Source of the DNA: Hysterangium stoloniferum
Lineage: Eukaryota; Basidiomycota; Agaricomycetes; Hysterangiales; Hysterangiaceae
Direction of reading: 5' to 3'
NCBI GenBank assembly: GCA_015178975.1
Contig: WHVD01000097.1
Span: 1-64,000 of the forward strand
Length of the DNA: 64,000 bases
The first letter of the stretch is position 1. Each line of letters starts with the position of its first letter. The notes under the pieces were generated by a model. That model had not been told where the DNA came from, ran no database searches, and worked only from the letters and a program-made list of their open reading frames with translations. The position numbers were made by a program, and so were the translations under genes. This document shows, one piece after another, positions 9,717 through 21,296 of this stretch.

Positions 9717-11511
9717 ATGGACGAGATAACTCGTACGGCCGACGTTGCAGCGTTACCCCCGATGGTTTCCCCTTCAGCAGCAATCACAATTGCGGACTTT
9801 CGGCAGAGCAATGACGATATCGTGAGAATAATGAATTCTTACAACATGCTCCTTGAGCAATGGGGTTGCGACGAACCAGGGCACGACATATGCCTACAGG
9901 GGAAAAATTATGTTGGTCATATCCAGTTGTCTAAAGAACAGATTTCTATTTGGATTGGCGAAATTGTGGGTCGTCCATTCATTGAAACCGATCATTCTCA
10001 TTATTCACCTAGATTTCCAGTGCCGAGGTCAGGCGACACGCCGCGATCCGCCAAAGGTGTTTATAGTCCCAGACGGCTCTGGATCTAAGTGGAGCCCAGA
10101 CTTTTACTGGGGTGCTAGCGAAACGAATGCTGAGACAGAAGATGAGATTGAACCTGGGTATCTTTGTGGACTCGCTCTGGAACGACTCGGCAGGACAATC
10201 CTTTATCACTCAAAGGTTTCGTTGTTGTTTGCCAAGCTATTGTTTTATAAACAAATTGTGGGCGGTCTTTACAAACGTCCGTCCGCGCGAATGTTTGGAA
10301 TAATCTTGCAAGAAACAATTGATCTGATCCGGTACGAGTTAGCATCTATTACCCGAGTTTATTGCCAACCCTTTGAACATTGAACATCATCGCAGGCCAT
10401 CCTACCCAAACTATATTCGAGACCGGGCGTCCGGCATTTTTTCCCGCGTGTCCTTTCTCCCCGATGAACGCTGGGGCAATGATTACATCCACATTATATT
10501 AGAATGCCTGGGTGGGTCATTCCGTTGGTTTCAGTCGCCTGAAATTATGTCAGCACTATATCGAAATCTGACGGGTGCATCATTGCATATTCATTATGAG
10601 GAAGTTCTATCCACATTCGTTGTAATTATCGCTCGATATCTCACTTCCTTGAGGGGACTATTCCATGTTTGCCTTCACGCGTTTACATTTCTTGCCGCAA
10701 ATCTCTGCCATCTACGTAAGCTATCATTCGAGGAGTTGGATGCTATTCATGATTACTTGGAAACTTGGCTGCGAAAAGGGTAAGATATGTTATCTGCATT
10801 CTTCACACCGAGCTAACTTAAGCCATTCCAGATTCGACTCAATATCATCGTGTAGAGGCGGACTTTACTTTGCAAACTACCAAATGAAAGTCTCCATACC
10901 ATGTTCTCAACAGGATGCACGGTTTCATATCCTCTCTGAGGCATTATTGGATATGGCCTTAGATACCACAATTGGGACTACATTGCGAGACAACGACCTT
11001 AAGATGTTTCTTCAGGGTGGAGAACTGGCTGTGTATAGATTTTTCGCTGACAGGGCATTGCTCATAGACGACGTCAAGAAGATTAGTCGAATTGCCCCGT
11101 TCATTGCTTTCTATCTACGGCACGTTGTACTTGCACTTTGTCAACTGATATCTCAACTTACCTTCCCCTTCTAGTCATATTTCGATTCAACCCCACCTAT
11201 CGGTCGAGTTCTATCATCTTGCTAATACAATCAAAACCATCATATCCCTCATAGCAGTTTCTCCTGATCCAGAATTTTCCTGTGGGGAAATACGGGCGGG
11301 AAATGTAGTAAACGCTTTCGTCAAATTTTTCTCACATTTCGATCCACTTGATCACACTGACGATTTCATACGTTTTTCATTTGCCTCGCACTTCCTCTTA
11401 CTCCTAATCGCCAATCCGTTCACTGGTCATTCGGTCCTATCTAGCTCGTATTGCATATCGATACTGGCGGACCATGGATGGGTCGGAAACGCTCCTTCTG
11501 CGTCCAATTAA
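9717..11511 (+). CDS. Hypothetical protein, five exons, about 515 aa
   Basis: Unrecognised, probably a host gene. A continuous 1548-nt reading frame is obtained with exons 9717-9965, 10021-10331, 10396-10779, 10832-11098 and 11175-11511. The introns are 55, 64, 52 and 76 bp. Each starts with GT and ends with AG; intron 3 has GTAAGA and a CTAAC branch site, and intron 4 has a weak GTTCAT donor and is least certain. ATG at 9717 begins MDEITRTADVAALPP; the stop is TAA at 11509. Readable segments include DIVRIMNSYNMLLEQWGCDE, FIVPDGSGSKWSPDFYWG and ILADHGWVGNAPSASN. No signal peptide, membrane segment or known domain was identified. It lies in the spacer of the large inverted repeat. Its codon usage differs from the surrounding retroelements and four introns all preserve frame, which argues that it is functional or only recently lost. 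Confidence 0.65.
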
Positions 11512-13056
11512 GCGAAGGGCTCTGGGATTTTCCAGGGATGCCAGTGTCAGAGTGAACTCACTGGGGATATGATGATGTAACATGGTGATTGCTCTACAGA
11601 AAGGGAGTGATGTAGATCAGGCACTCTTGGTACACTGCACTGCTCAACATGATATCCCAGGAAGGACATTTTCTCCTATGCTTCCTGTAACCTACTCCTT
11701 CCATGAAACCAATCTATTAAAAATAGCATGAATTGGCTTATTGTAATATACAATCTACAAGGGTTTAATAAACTTGTAATAGAAGTACTTGTGTGTCAAT
11801 CAATATGTCAGTTGGTGTATCACCTCCTGACATGATAGGCAGGATGGTACCAGAGGGCTATTAATGAATTGAAATGGATGGGACGACTTCTCCAGAAAGC
11901 CCTACTATGTATATCTTGCCTTGTTGATATTCCAAATTGCCATCGGGGTAATCCTGCCTGTATTACCACCTTGATCCCGATGCCGATTCCTCTATTATTA
12001 CCTCCTGATCATCCCCCCATTGCTAGACCAACCCAAATGAGATCTATCAATTACCTCTCTGTCCCGATTCCTCCCCTGTCTCCCATCATTCCTCAAACCT
12101 TATTGCCACCACCCCATTATTAATTGCGGAGATATTAGAACAACGGTAACCTCCCAAGAGGAGGATGGGATAGATACATAAAAAGACTGACTACTTCTCG
12201 GTATCTAGCTAGCCACCTTGTGAAAAACACGAGAACATTGTCCTGTCTGTACCGACTGAGTGAGGTTGATCTAACAACCTTTCAATTGGGAACATTGACC
12301 AGAATCCTCATAGTGAATACTGCATGGAAGACATGTTGTATACTATTGTTGCAATGAGCTTATGAATTTAAAATGACGGAGAGAATGAAATAGATGAACT
12401 GACAGTGCGAGCTTGGGGTTGGGCTTGTTAGATAAGGATTTAGCTTGAGTAGACTGAAAAGGTATCCGCACATACTGTGATGACCAAAATAATCCTGTTA
12501 ATAATTGATATGCCTTCACAAGGGTCAAATCACAATGTTGGAAAGGCATCTCAATTATTAACATGATTATTTTGGTCACAATGGTATGCACTGATACGTT
12601 TATAGTCCACTATACATACAAGCTAAATCTCACTTTATCCCAGCCTTGTACTGCTCATGCATCACTTCTGTTTTCTGAGTCATTCCATATTCGTAATCTC
12701 ATTGCTTCACAACACATTGGAAAGTACTCGGCAATCTGAATAGTCCTTTCATGTGGGGTGTTGACCAGAGGGGGAGCAAACAGTTCATGCGTCTTAAATT
12801 CTCCTTGGAAGATTACAGTGTGTAACTCTTAATGCTTGCATAGTTCATTTTATAAAGGTGATTAAATGGATTAATTTGGGTCAGGAAGGATTTATGCTTG
12901 GCAATTTTGATTTTTGAACCTCAGCACGCTATGAGGCCGTCCACATCCTCTCACTGCACCTCCATTATCTCCTCTGGTGGGAGGCCTTGATCTTCTCCAC
13001 CACCCCACCTGAACCTCACTCTTTTCTGGTCGCTTGACACTGTCAGTGACACAAAG
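11512..13056. other. Intergenic sequence
   Basis: No convincing gene. A hairpin element sits at 12476-12580; otherwise AT-rich unique-looking sequence downstream of the five-exon gene. Confidence 0.6.
12476..12580. repeat. Short foldback element
   Basis: About 36-bp arms at 12476-12512 and 12545-12580 are near-perfect complements, beginning TGTGATGACCAAAATAATC and ending GATTATTTTGGTCACA, around a loop of about 30 bp. It looks like a tiny MITE or a stable hairpin; no coding. Confidence 0.6.
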
Positions 13057-13692
13057 TGTGAGAGGTATGGCAAAATATGCTCAGGAAATATAGTATGGAT
13101 GAGCCCATACTATATTTCCATTATTATTTCTTTTTTCTCTCTATTTTATTATGCACTTATACTTAGTTCAAAGACCTGTGTATGCGATACATCAACTCTT
13201 GTGGGCGCATACATGCCAGGCTTATGTATTCTAGCGCCCGTAGTTAGAACTCAGACACTTGTTACCCCACAACCACAACTTACCCAGACACCCAGTTAGT
13301 GTCCTGTAAGTTGTGATTGGGGTATCGTCTCGACCATCACAGATGGGCTTTAACTATCCATGCAATCAGAGTTTCGAACTGTATCAGTTGAAACTCCATC
13401 TATATCTCAATCCGCACGGACTACATCCGTGCTACTCTACTATTCGACTCTCTTGTTACTCTTTCCTACACTCGAGCAGTCATTCGGAATTGCACTTAAC
13501 AGTCGATTCCCTTTATTCGTTTTAGCTCCCTACTTTACTTTAGATAGCCACTTTACTCAATCGTATTGAACTAAGTAGTCAATACCCATTCGGTCTGTAT
13601 TAGACTTAGACAGTCAATACATCTACGTGTCGTACCTAAACGGTCGATATTCTTTGTATATAGAACGGTTAGAACTTCCACTGCTCTTTACA
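13057..13692 (+). repeat. Solo LTR family E
   Basis: 636 bp, TGTGAGAGGTATGG...CTCTTTACA, collinear with the copies at 54515-55152 and 44392-45572. The flanks CAAAG and TGAAG are similar but not identical, so the duplication may have mutated. No internal element sequence on either side. Confidence 0.85.
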
Positions 13693-13888
13693 TGAAGTAG
13701 GACATGGGTACCTGGTCACATAATCTCATTAATACAGTGGGCTGCTAAGCAATTGATTAGAATTACCTCAATGGCAGTCTTCACAGTTTGGATCTGTATC
13801 AAAAGATAAGATATAAGAAACATCCAATTCAAACCTTGACACTAAAGGACTCAAAAGGCCATATGCCTTCATATTGACAGCCTGGCCT
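13693..13888. other. Spacer between LTR E and the right inverted-repeat arm
   Basis: Short non-coding piece. It may continue the copia 3' end whose RNase H lies in the adjoining arm. Confidence 0.4.
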
Positions 13889-16326
13889 GTTTTTCCATCA
13901 AAACCTCATGAGCTGTCCCCACTGGTGTGCTCAGCCTATGTATTTCATTTCAGTTTCCTAATCCAATCATGGCTCTGAACTTTTCCACCTTTGGTTTTGA
14001 TAATGCTTTGGTTAGGATATTTGCTGGCATTTCATCTGTTTGTAGGTAGATGTGGTTGATTAATTTCTTTTCTACCATGTCACATAACCAGTAGTAGCAC
14101 AAGTCCAGATGTTTCATTCATCTATGATGATCTGGGTTATTGGCTACAGTTAGTGCTGACTGGTTGTCAATGAAGAGTTTGATGGACATGTGTTAAGTGC
14201 CATGTTTGGAACTTATTCCAGAACTATTGGAAAGTCACCAGGAACTTGGAAACTATCAGATAGGGTCAGGACATTGGCTTCAGCTTATGTGCTGTGCCTC
14301 TATGCAAACACTTGGAAGTCCTTAATTTCAGAGACAGAAACTTATGCTGGAAGATATGGATATTCAGAGTTCCAAAGAGTTCCAAATATTGAGCATACAG
14401 AAAAATGGAAGAGGGAATAAGAAACTAAGTTGACATCAGGGTCATAACAATATGGTGCCTTGTATCCCAATTCCTTTAATAGATTCTGCATCCACCAGAT
14501 TGGCTTTCCTGCTGCAACTGCAGCAACATATTCAGCTTCTGTGGTGTACAGTGTCACAATAGGTTGTAGCTTGTTGCTCCAACATACTGCTGCTGATCCT
14601 ACTTTGATTATACTGTATAGCCTGTTGTTGATTTTCCACTGTCCTTGTCTCCACCATAACTATCATCACTGAAGCCAACAAATAGGTCTATATTTGAGGG
14701 ATCTGGACCATATGGACATATGTAAGTTTCCTATCCATGTCATGTTATGAAAAGGCAGGCACTGTACTGTCACTGTCACCTTCATCACATTGCAGGTATA
14801 AACAACAGCAGTAACAGCAGCTAGAAAATCAGGTATAATATTTACTTGTTCCTTACAACACTTGAACACATTTTTTTAAAGGGAGAGTTACTATTGAGTG
14901 ACCCTGAACTTCATCATCTTATTCTCACCAAACAGTGCAGGTTCTGAACATTATGCAAATGCCTTGGTGTGTATTGAGGTCAAGGTACTATGTTTATGAT
15001 AATATTCTATATGTATCCATGACATTTCTTTCCCCACAATACATAAATACATGACTCCCAGCAAAGTTATATTTTCTTTCTCAAGGTAATATCTTTGTTC
15101 CCCATTAAGCAATTTTATTCTTTTTTACATTTCACTTCTACATCAAATCATCTATTCCCATCCATATACATAGCAACACCTCGACTTTGACACTTTGACT
15201 TGACTTTGACACTTCAAATCAACTACCTTTTGACTATATTCAACTTGATTTTTGACTTTCCTTCAACTTGTGGCAGTCTGACATCATTTATGATTTCATT
15301 CTTACATCATACTGTATAATAGTCATTGATTAACATTGAAAGGCATAAAAGGGAAATGAAAGAAGTGAGGGAAGGCAATTAGAAAATCTGTACAATACTG
15401 TCAGGGGACCCTCTGTCACAGACCCCAGGGAGTACCATTTCCTCATCTTATTGAAGTCCCTGAGTCTACAGTCCAGCCCCATGCCTCTTGTCACTTTCCC
15501 TCTCCTTGTGGATATCAACCACTCCGGCTAATATGTAGAGTAGAGGACTAACTTCAGAAGTTCATAGGAGTAGTATTCCATTGTGGGAAGAACCTTTGTT
15601 CTGTAATAGGTAGGGTTATTTTTAGACTACTGGGTGCCTATGGGTCACACCTGGCAGGAATTCCTTAGACTGTTTCTCTTTGGATTCCCTCCTGCTAGGT
15701 GAGTTAGGTAGTTGTCTGTATGTATGTATTAGTTCTAATATATCTTCAGATTCCCTCCTGCTAGCCTAGTGTGAATATTAGGTAGTAGGAGTTGCCCTTA
15801 CAAATACATACCTGTATTGGTGATATCTTACTTATTTTCAAAACCTTCCATGATCTCTTCAACAACATACAAGCTTAGGAACCCTTGCTACACTGTGGGG
15901 CAGTGTTAAGAGTACATACACGGCGGGTTTCCAGAGAAACCCATGGGAAAGCTGGTAGGACTTGGCTTCAGCTTATAGGCTGTGCCCTCACGAGATCATG
16001 TTGTCCAATTTAAAACAGGTGGATGGGAAACCTGGGGAGTCCAGGTGGGGTTCATGGGTCGAGGGGTTGTAGGTTGAGAGGTCAGGGAGTTGAGATAAAT
16101 AAGAGAGGTAGATGTGTCGGAGCCTGTGGGCTCCGACTAGCAAGAGTGGTGTAATTCAAAGAGGAGTTTAGAGCGGGAAAATGTATTATATTACTGGGGG
16201 GAATCTAAGCCAATTTTCTGACTGGATTGTATGTACAACATCTGCCAGACTATATGGGCTGTGGAATGAATAACATACCAAATCCAGTAATAATGAAACA
16301 GAACTAGCAAAACATAAAACGAGAAT
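13889..16326 (-). repeat. Right arm of the 2438-bp inverted repeat
   Basis: Reverse complement of 6722-9159. This arm probably holds the original sequence, because its LTR B is complete and flanked by a perfect duplication, whereas in the left arm the same LTR is cut at the repeat boundary. Confidence 0.92.
13950..14708 (-). pseudogene. Ty1/copia RNase H remnant (mirror copy)
   Basis: Same broken RNase H as at 8340-9100, on the opposite strand, including the LTR-like insert (here 14191-14435). Stops and frame changes are shared, so decay preceded the inverted duplication. Confidence 0.85.
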
Positions 16327-16502
16327 AGTAAACACCAAATGGGTGTTAGGACTGAGATGGAACGGAGCGGAGTCCGAATCGTGACAAATAATAAACCATA
16401 ATGGGAAATGGAGCAGGAGTGGAGTCTTAATTGTGACAGGTCATTTGACTATAATGGGAATGGGGCTCAGTTAGAGGGATGACAGGTTTTCCGGTCGTAA
16501 CA
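15904..16502 (-). repeat. Solo LTR family B with internal deletion
   Basis: 599 bp, flanked by perfect GGCAG duplications (15899-15903 and 16503-16507). Compared with full LTR B (about 800 bp) it lacks most of the first 200 bp: the terminal TGTTACGACCGG joins directly to a point inside U3. The part up to 16326 belongs to the inverted-repeat arm. Confidence 0.9.
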
Positions 16503-16614
16503 GGCAGTCACTTCGTGACTGGCCCCACAACTTCACTGCGGGCTCCAGCTTGTTGGGGGGTGAAGCCCCCCAAACCCCCCTGCATTGACAACTTTTAAGT
16601 ATTTCTGAGGCTCA
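16503..16614. other. Hairpin-rich spacer
   Basis: Contains AGTCAC-TTC-GTGACT (16507-16521) and a GGGGGGTGAAGCCCCCC palindrome near 16553-16571, followed by C-runs. No gene. These are strong hairpins of unknown origin. Confidence 0.5.
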
Positions 16615-17180
16615 TTGTTAGAGAATGGAAAGTGTTCAGTGAATGGAAAGTGTTCAGAGAATGGAAAGTGTTTAGAGAAAGGAAAGTGTTCAGAGAATGG
16701 AAAGTGTTTAGAGAAAGGAAAGTGTTCAGAGAATGGAAAGTGTTTGGGAAACGGAAAGTGTTTGGGAAATAGAAGGTGTTCAGATGACAGAAAGTGTTCA
16801 GAGGACAGAAAACATGGAAACTGTGTAAAGAATGGAAAGTGTTTGGAGAACAGAAAATGTGGAAACCATGTAAAGAACAGAAAGTGTTTAGAGAATGGAA
16901 ATAACAGTTACAAAAGGAACAATGGTTACAAAAGGATCAATGGTTACAAAGTAAACAACACTTATAAAAGAACAAACAGTTACAAAGGGAACAATGTATA
17001 AAAGAATGAATCATTACAAAAGGAAAAATGGTTACAAAGTAAACAACATTTATAAAAGAACAAACAGTTACAAACAATGTACAAAGGGATGAATCATTAG
17101 AAAAGGAAAAATGGTTACCAAAGGAACAATGGTCACAAATGGAACAATGGTTCCAATGGTTGAATTGACAGTCAACTAAT
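16615..17180 (+). repeat. Tandem repeats of 15-18 bp
   Basis: 16615-16900 is a degenerate array of an 18-bp unit around GAATGGAAAGTGTTCAGA. It stays open in one frame and would give repeated GKCSEN/LEN motifs. 16905-17180 is built from units around AACAATGGTTACAAAAGG. An A/T-rich degenerate repeat (TTTATTG/ATTTCATTTTG) follows to 17350. The open frame follows from the 3-multiple period and is not good evidence for a gene. Confidence 0.85.
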
Positions 17181-17359
17181 TAATGTGGTCAGCTGATTTA
17201 TTTATTTTGATTTACTTATTTCATTTTGATTCATGTATTTCATTTTGATTTATTGTATTTTATTGTAATTTATTGAATTTCACTTTAATTTACTGCATTT
17301 TATTTTAATTTATTGCATTGTATTTTTATTTAATGTATATTATTTTTATTTTAGGATTG

Positions 17360-18740
17360 CTGTGATCAGAGGAGGACAAAGAGAGAAGGAAAGGGGACAT
17401 GCACCTCCAGGAGGACAGACAGGAAGGAGGCCGATCAGATGGGGAAGAGAGAAGGAAACAGTACACACACTCATTGGAGGAAAGAGAGAGGAGGTCAATC
17501 AGAGGACAAAGAGAGAAGGAAACAGCACAGGCACCCTGGAGGAAAGAGAGATGGGGCTGATCAGAGCAGGATGGAGGAAGAAGGAAAGGGTACACGCACC
17601 ACCTGGAGGAAAGAGAGGAGGCCGATCAGAGCAGGATGGAGAGAGAAAGAAATGGTACACACACCATCTGGAGGAAAGAGAGAGGGCACAATCAGAGCAG
17701 GACAGAGAGTGAAGGAAAGGGTACACACACTGGCTGGAGGAAAGAGAGGAGGCCGATCATAGCAAGCTGGAGAGAGAAGGACATACCACCTAGAGGAAAG
17801 AGAGGACGCTGATCAGAGGAGGACGGAGGAAAGAAAGAGGAGGCTGATCAGAGGAAGATGGAGGAAAGAAAGAGGAAGCTGATCAGAGGAGGATGGAGGA
17901 AGAAGGAAATGGAACATGCACTGGCTGAAGGAAAGAGAGAGGGGGCTTATCAGCAATCAGAAGAAGACAGAGGAAGAAGAATATGGTAGATGCACCAGCT
18001 GGAGGAAAGAGAGAGGAGGCCAGTCAGAGGAAGACAGAAAGAGAAGGAAACTGTACATGCACCAGCTGGAGGAAAGAGAGAGGGCCAGTCAGAGGAGAGA
18101 GGAAGAGGGAAACGGTACACACACACACTGGAGGGAAGAGAGAGGAGGCCAGTCAGAGGAGGATGGAGAGAGAAGGAAAGGGAACACACACTGGCTGGAG
18201 GAAAGAGAGGGGGCTGATCAGAGGAGGACAGAGAGAGGGGGAAAAGGAACATGCACTGGCTGGAGGAAAGAGGAGGCTGATCAGAGGAGGATAGAGAGTG
18301 GGAAAGGGAACATGCACTGACTGGAGGAAAGAGAGGGGGCTGATCGGAAGAGGACAGAGAGAGAGGGAAAGGGAATGGGCAAAGAGAGAAGGAAAGGGGA
18401 CACATCCCTGGAGGAAAGAGAGGAAGATAATCAGAAGAGGCTGAAGAGAGAAAGAAAGGGGACATGCACCTCCTGGAGGAAAGAGTGAGGAGGCTGATTA
18501 GAGGAGGACAGAGAGAGAAGGAAACAGTACACACACTGGCTGGAGGAAAGAGAGGAGGACACTTGGAGGAGGATGAAGAAGGAAGGAAAGGGGACACATA
18601 CCATCTGGGGGAAAGACAGAGGGGGGGCAAAGAGAGAAGGAAAGGGGACACACATCCCTGGAGGAAAGAGAGGAAGATGATCAGAGGAGGCTGAAGAGAG
18701 AAGGAAAGGGGACATGCACCAACTGGAGGGGCTGATCAGA
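17360..18740. repeat. Purine-rich minisatellite, units about 65-75 bp
   Basis: About twenty degenerate units around the themes GGAGGAAAGAGAGGAGG, CTGATCAGAGGAGGA and AGAGAGAAGGAAAGGG followed by an ACACA/ATGCAC segment. Nearly all purines lie on the plus strand. Long open frames on both strands are repeat artefacts. Confidence 0.88.
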
Positions 18741-18985
18741 GCAGGGTGCATGCCCAATTGGGCACAGTACGTGTGCCTGTTGGCAAACACAATGTACACC
18801 CAATCGGGCACAGCACATTGCGAACAGACACAGCGCATGTGTGCATTGGCAAATGCAATGCACTGTGCCCATTTGTGCCTGAGTGGGCAGGCAGGCATGT
18901 GCCTGTGGATGGGAGTGGGTGCACTGTGGATGGGAGTGGGTGCACTGTGGATGGGAGTGGGTGTGCCGTGGATGGGAGTGGGTGC
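18741..18985. repeat. Imperfect GC-rich repeats and a 21-bp tandem repeat
   Basis: 18745-18890 holds imperfect copies around CCAATCGGGCACAG and GTGTGCCTGTTGGC. 18905-18985 is four copies of a 21-bp unit with core GTGGATGGGAGTGGGTG. Confidence 0.75.
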
Positions 18986-19177
18986 GCCTGTTATGTATTT
19001 TTTAGTTTTTTCCATTTTTTAACCAATCTCCCCTAACAAATTGCGAAAAAGAATATTTAAATGTAATTATATCGCAACAATAAAAATGTAAAATATTGTC
19101 TTGAATTTATGCATTTTCTTTTGTATTTTTATCTTATAAATTGAGCAAGTTATCAAATTTCTACCTTTTATTCTTTT

Positions 19178-19991
19178 TGTTACAACCGGACAATCCCGCC
19201 AGACTCCGGGCACTAACCTGTACGCCACCACGCCCTACATGCACCAATTGTCTGTTTATAGGATTTCCCGCCCGGACTCCGTACATCAAGACTTGTTATG
19301 TTCAACCTCATTACAATACATATCAGTCACTGGACTTCCCCCGGACTCCGTCTCTGTCTATGTCTGTCTTCGTCCCACGCATCAGTCACCGGACCCCACT
19401 CAGAATCCCATCACCACTCTAATTGAGCCCCATTCCCATTTTAGTCAAATGACCTGTCACGATTTGGACTCCGCTCCCGCTCCATTTCCCATTATGGGTT
19501 ATGCTTTGTCACAATTCGGACTCCGCTCCGTTCCGTCCCATTCCTAACACCAATTTGGTGTTTATTATTCCCGTTTTCTGTTTTGCTCGCTTCATTTCAT
19601 TATTACTGGATTCGGTATGACATTTACTCCACAGTCTATTTAAACTGGCAGATGTTGTACATACAATCCAGTCAGAAAATTAGCTTAGATTCCCCCCAGT
19701 AATCTAATCCATTTTCCACTCTAAACCCTTGCTTGATTCACACCGCTCATACTAGTCAGAGCCCACGGGCTCCGGCATATCTATCTCTCTCACCAGTCTC
19801 GACTCACGACCCACAACCTCCGACTTATGACTCACAACCCATGACCCCCACCCGGACTCCCCGGGATTCCCATCTGCCTGTCTGAAATTGGACAACACGA
19901 TCTGGCGAGGGTGCAGCCTATAAGCTGAAGCCAAGTCCTACTGGATATCCCATGGGTTTCTCTGGAGACCCACCCTGTACATATCCTAACA
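19178..19991 (+). repeat. 5' LTR of the family B element
   Basis: 814 bp, TGTTACAACCGG...CCTAACA. Contains the promoter block at 19637-19680, the C-run and the conserved hairpin (19905-19938). It is preceded by CTTTT. Confidence 0.92.
19637..19680 (+). promoter_or_regulatory. LTR B promoter and predicted transcript start
   Basis: TATTTAAA at 19637-19644. The 11-mer AGTCAGAAAAT at 19670-19680 begins 33 bp downstream of the TATA start, where transcription should begin. It is the exact complement of the primer site at 19994-20004. Other LTR B copies (32466-33255, 33440-34072) preserve the same block. Confidence 0.7.
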
Positions 19992-19993
19992 GT

Positions 19994-20004
19994 ATTTTCT
20001 GACT
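19994..20004 (+). promoter_or_regulatory. Primer-binding site of family B (self-priming type)
   Basis: ATTTTCTGACT, two bases after the LTR end, complementary over 11 nt to the predicted 5' end of the element's own transcript (19670-19680). Confidence 0.75.
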
Positions 20005-20027
20005 AACACTCGCAGATTGTTTTCATT

Positions 20028-21296
20028 ATGCCACCAAGAAGAAATACACGCGCACAGGCATCATTACCTGGACCGTCGACTCTTCATTCCCCATTAACTT
20101 TGTATACCAATCAGATGCTTGCAAACCAGTCGGAAACCACGGAAGAAGCCCGTATCAAAGAAGTCCTGGAAAACCAGGACGAATCCGAGCATGAGGACGA
20201 ATCCGTGGCCCCACAAAGGTGTCGAAAATCCTCCACCTATCGAACAACCGCACTCGAGGGATCCTACTTCTGAATTCTTAGCAGGTACTATAGATAAATT
20301 CATGACGACCTGCTTGAAGAACGAAAGAAAAAGGAACAAGAACCTCCACAGTCAAAAGTCAATGCTCCGGAACCCTTCACGGATTCCAACCCAAACAAAC
20401 TCTCTACTTTCCTCATGCAATGTCGCTTCAATTTCCGCAATCGATCTGCTGCATTCTCCATGGACTCCCAAAAAGTCAACTACACACTTTCATACTTGTT
20501 GGGATCTATGTTGAAATGGTTCGAACCGGCTTTTAGCAGACTTTCCGAGGAAGAGCCGCTCTGGCTCGAAAATTGGGATGCTTTTGTTGAGGAGCTTGAA
20601 ACCAACTTTGGCCCGTATGACCCAACAGGAGAAGCCGAGAATAGTCTCACAAATCTTCGTATGAAGGACACACAGTGCATCACGGACTACATCGTCCAAT
20701 TCAATAATCTTGCAGCTCGTTGTCAGTGGGGCGATCCCACTCTCCACCACCAATTCTATGCTGGTCTGCCATCCTGCCTTAAAGACGAAGTCTTGAAAGG
20801 AGAAGATGGCAAGCCAAAAACCCTGTCCCATATGTGCCTCAAAGCTCAAAATGTGGACGCACGCTATTGGGAACGTCACACGGAAGTTGCCCGTGAGACC
20901 TCCACGGACAAAGTAAACAAGTCCACAGCCAATAAAAAAAACAACAACAATAATTTGTCAACCAGCAACCAGAACTCCACGCAATCCGACAAGAAGAATG
21001 ATAAAAAGTCTTCAAACAACAACAACAACAATAACAACAAGGACAATAACAAGGGTCAAGGCAAGCAAGCTGGAAAACCCAACCTCTCAGGCAAACTCGG
21101 ACCCGATGGCAAATTAACCCCACAGGAAAGACAACGTCGCATGGACAATAACCTCTGTCTCTTGTGTGGGAAACCCGGTCATCAAGTCCCGGAATGTCCG
21201 CTGGCAAAAGCAAACTCTTCAAAGGGTCGAACAGCCAAGGCCTCCACGGAAATCCCGTCAAAGGACAAACCGGCTTCTGACTCGAAAAAAGAGTAA
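20028..21296 (+). pseudogene. gag: Gag of the family B element, frameshifted
   Basis: Starts MPPRRNTRAQ (compare MPPRKNAKP in family A). It leaves frame near 20215, is readable in the +1 frame to about 20330 (PPPIEQPHSRDPTSEFLAG), then returns to the first frame for the gag domain (FLMQCRFNFRNRSAAF, YIVQFNNLAARCQW). An Asn/Lys-rich linker and the zinc knuckle CLLCGKPGHQVPEC follow. Two compensating frameshifts leave an altered stretch. The stop is at 21294. Confidence 0.88.

Noticed and set aside
16615-17001. 128-codon Cys-rich repetitive open frame
   Set aside because: An 18-bp tandem repeat stays open by its period; no start context, signal peptide or splice evidence.
17950-18651. 233-codon open frame on the minus strand and several 75-134-codon frames on the plus strand
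   Set aside because: They lie wholly in the purine minisatellite; open frames on both strands are repeat artefacts.
16615-18985. CRISPR array
   Set aside because: Repeats are contiguous and degenerate without spacers, and the genome is eukaryotic.
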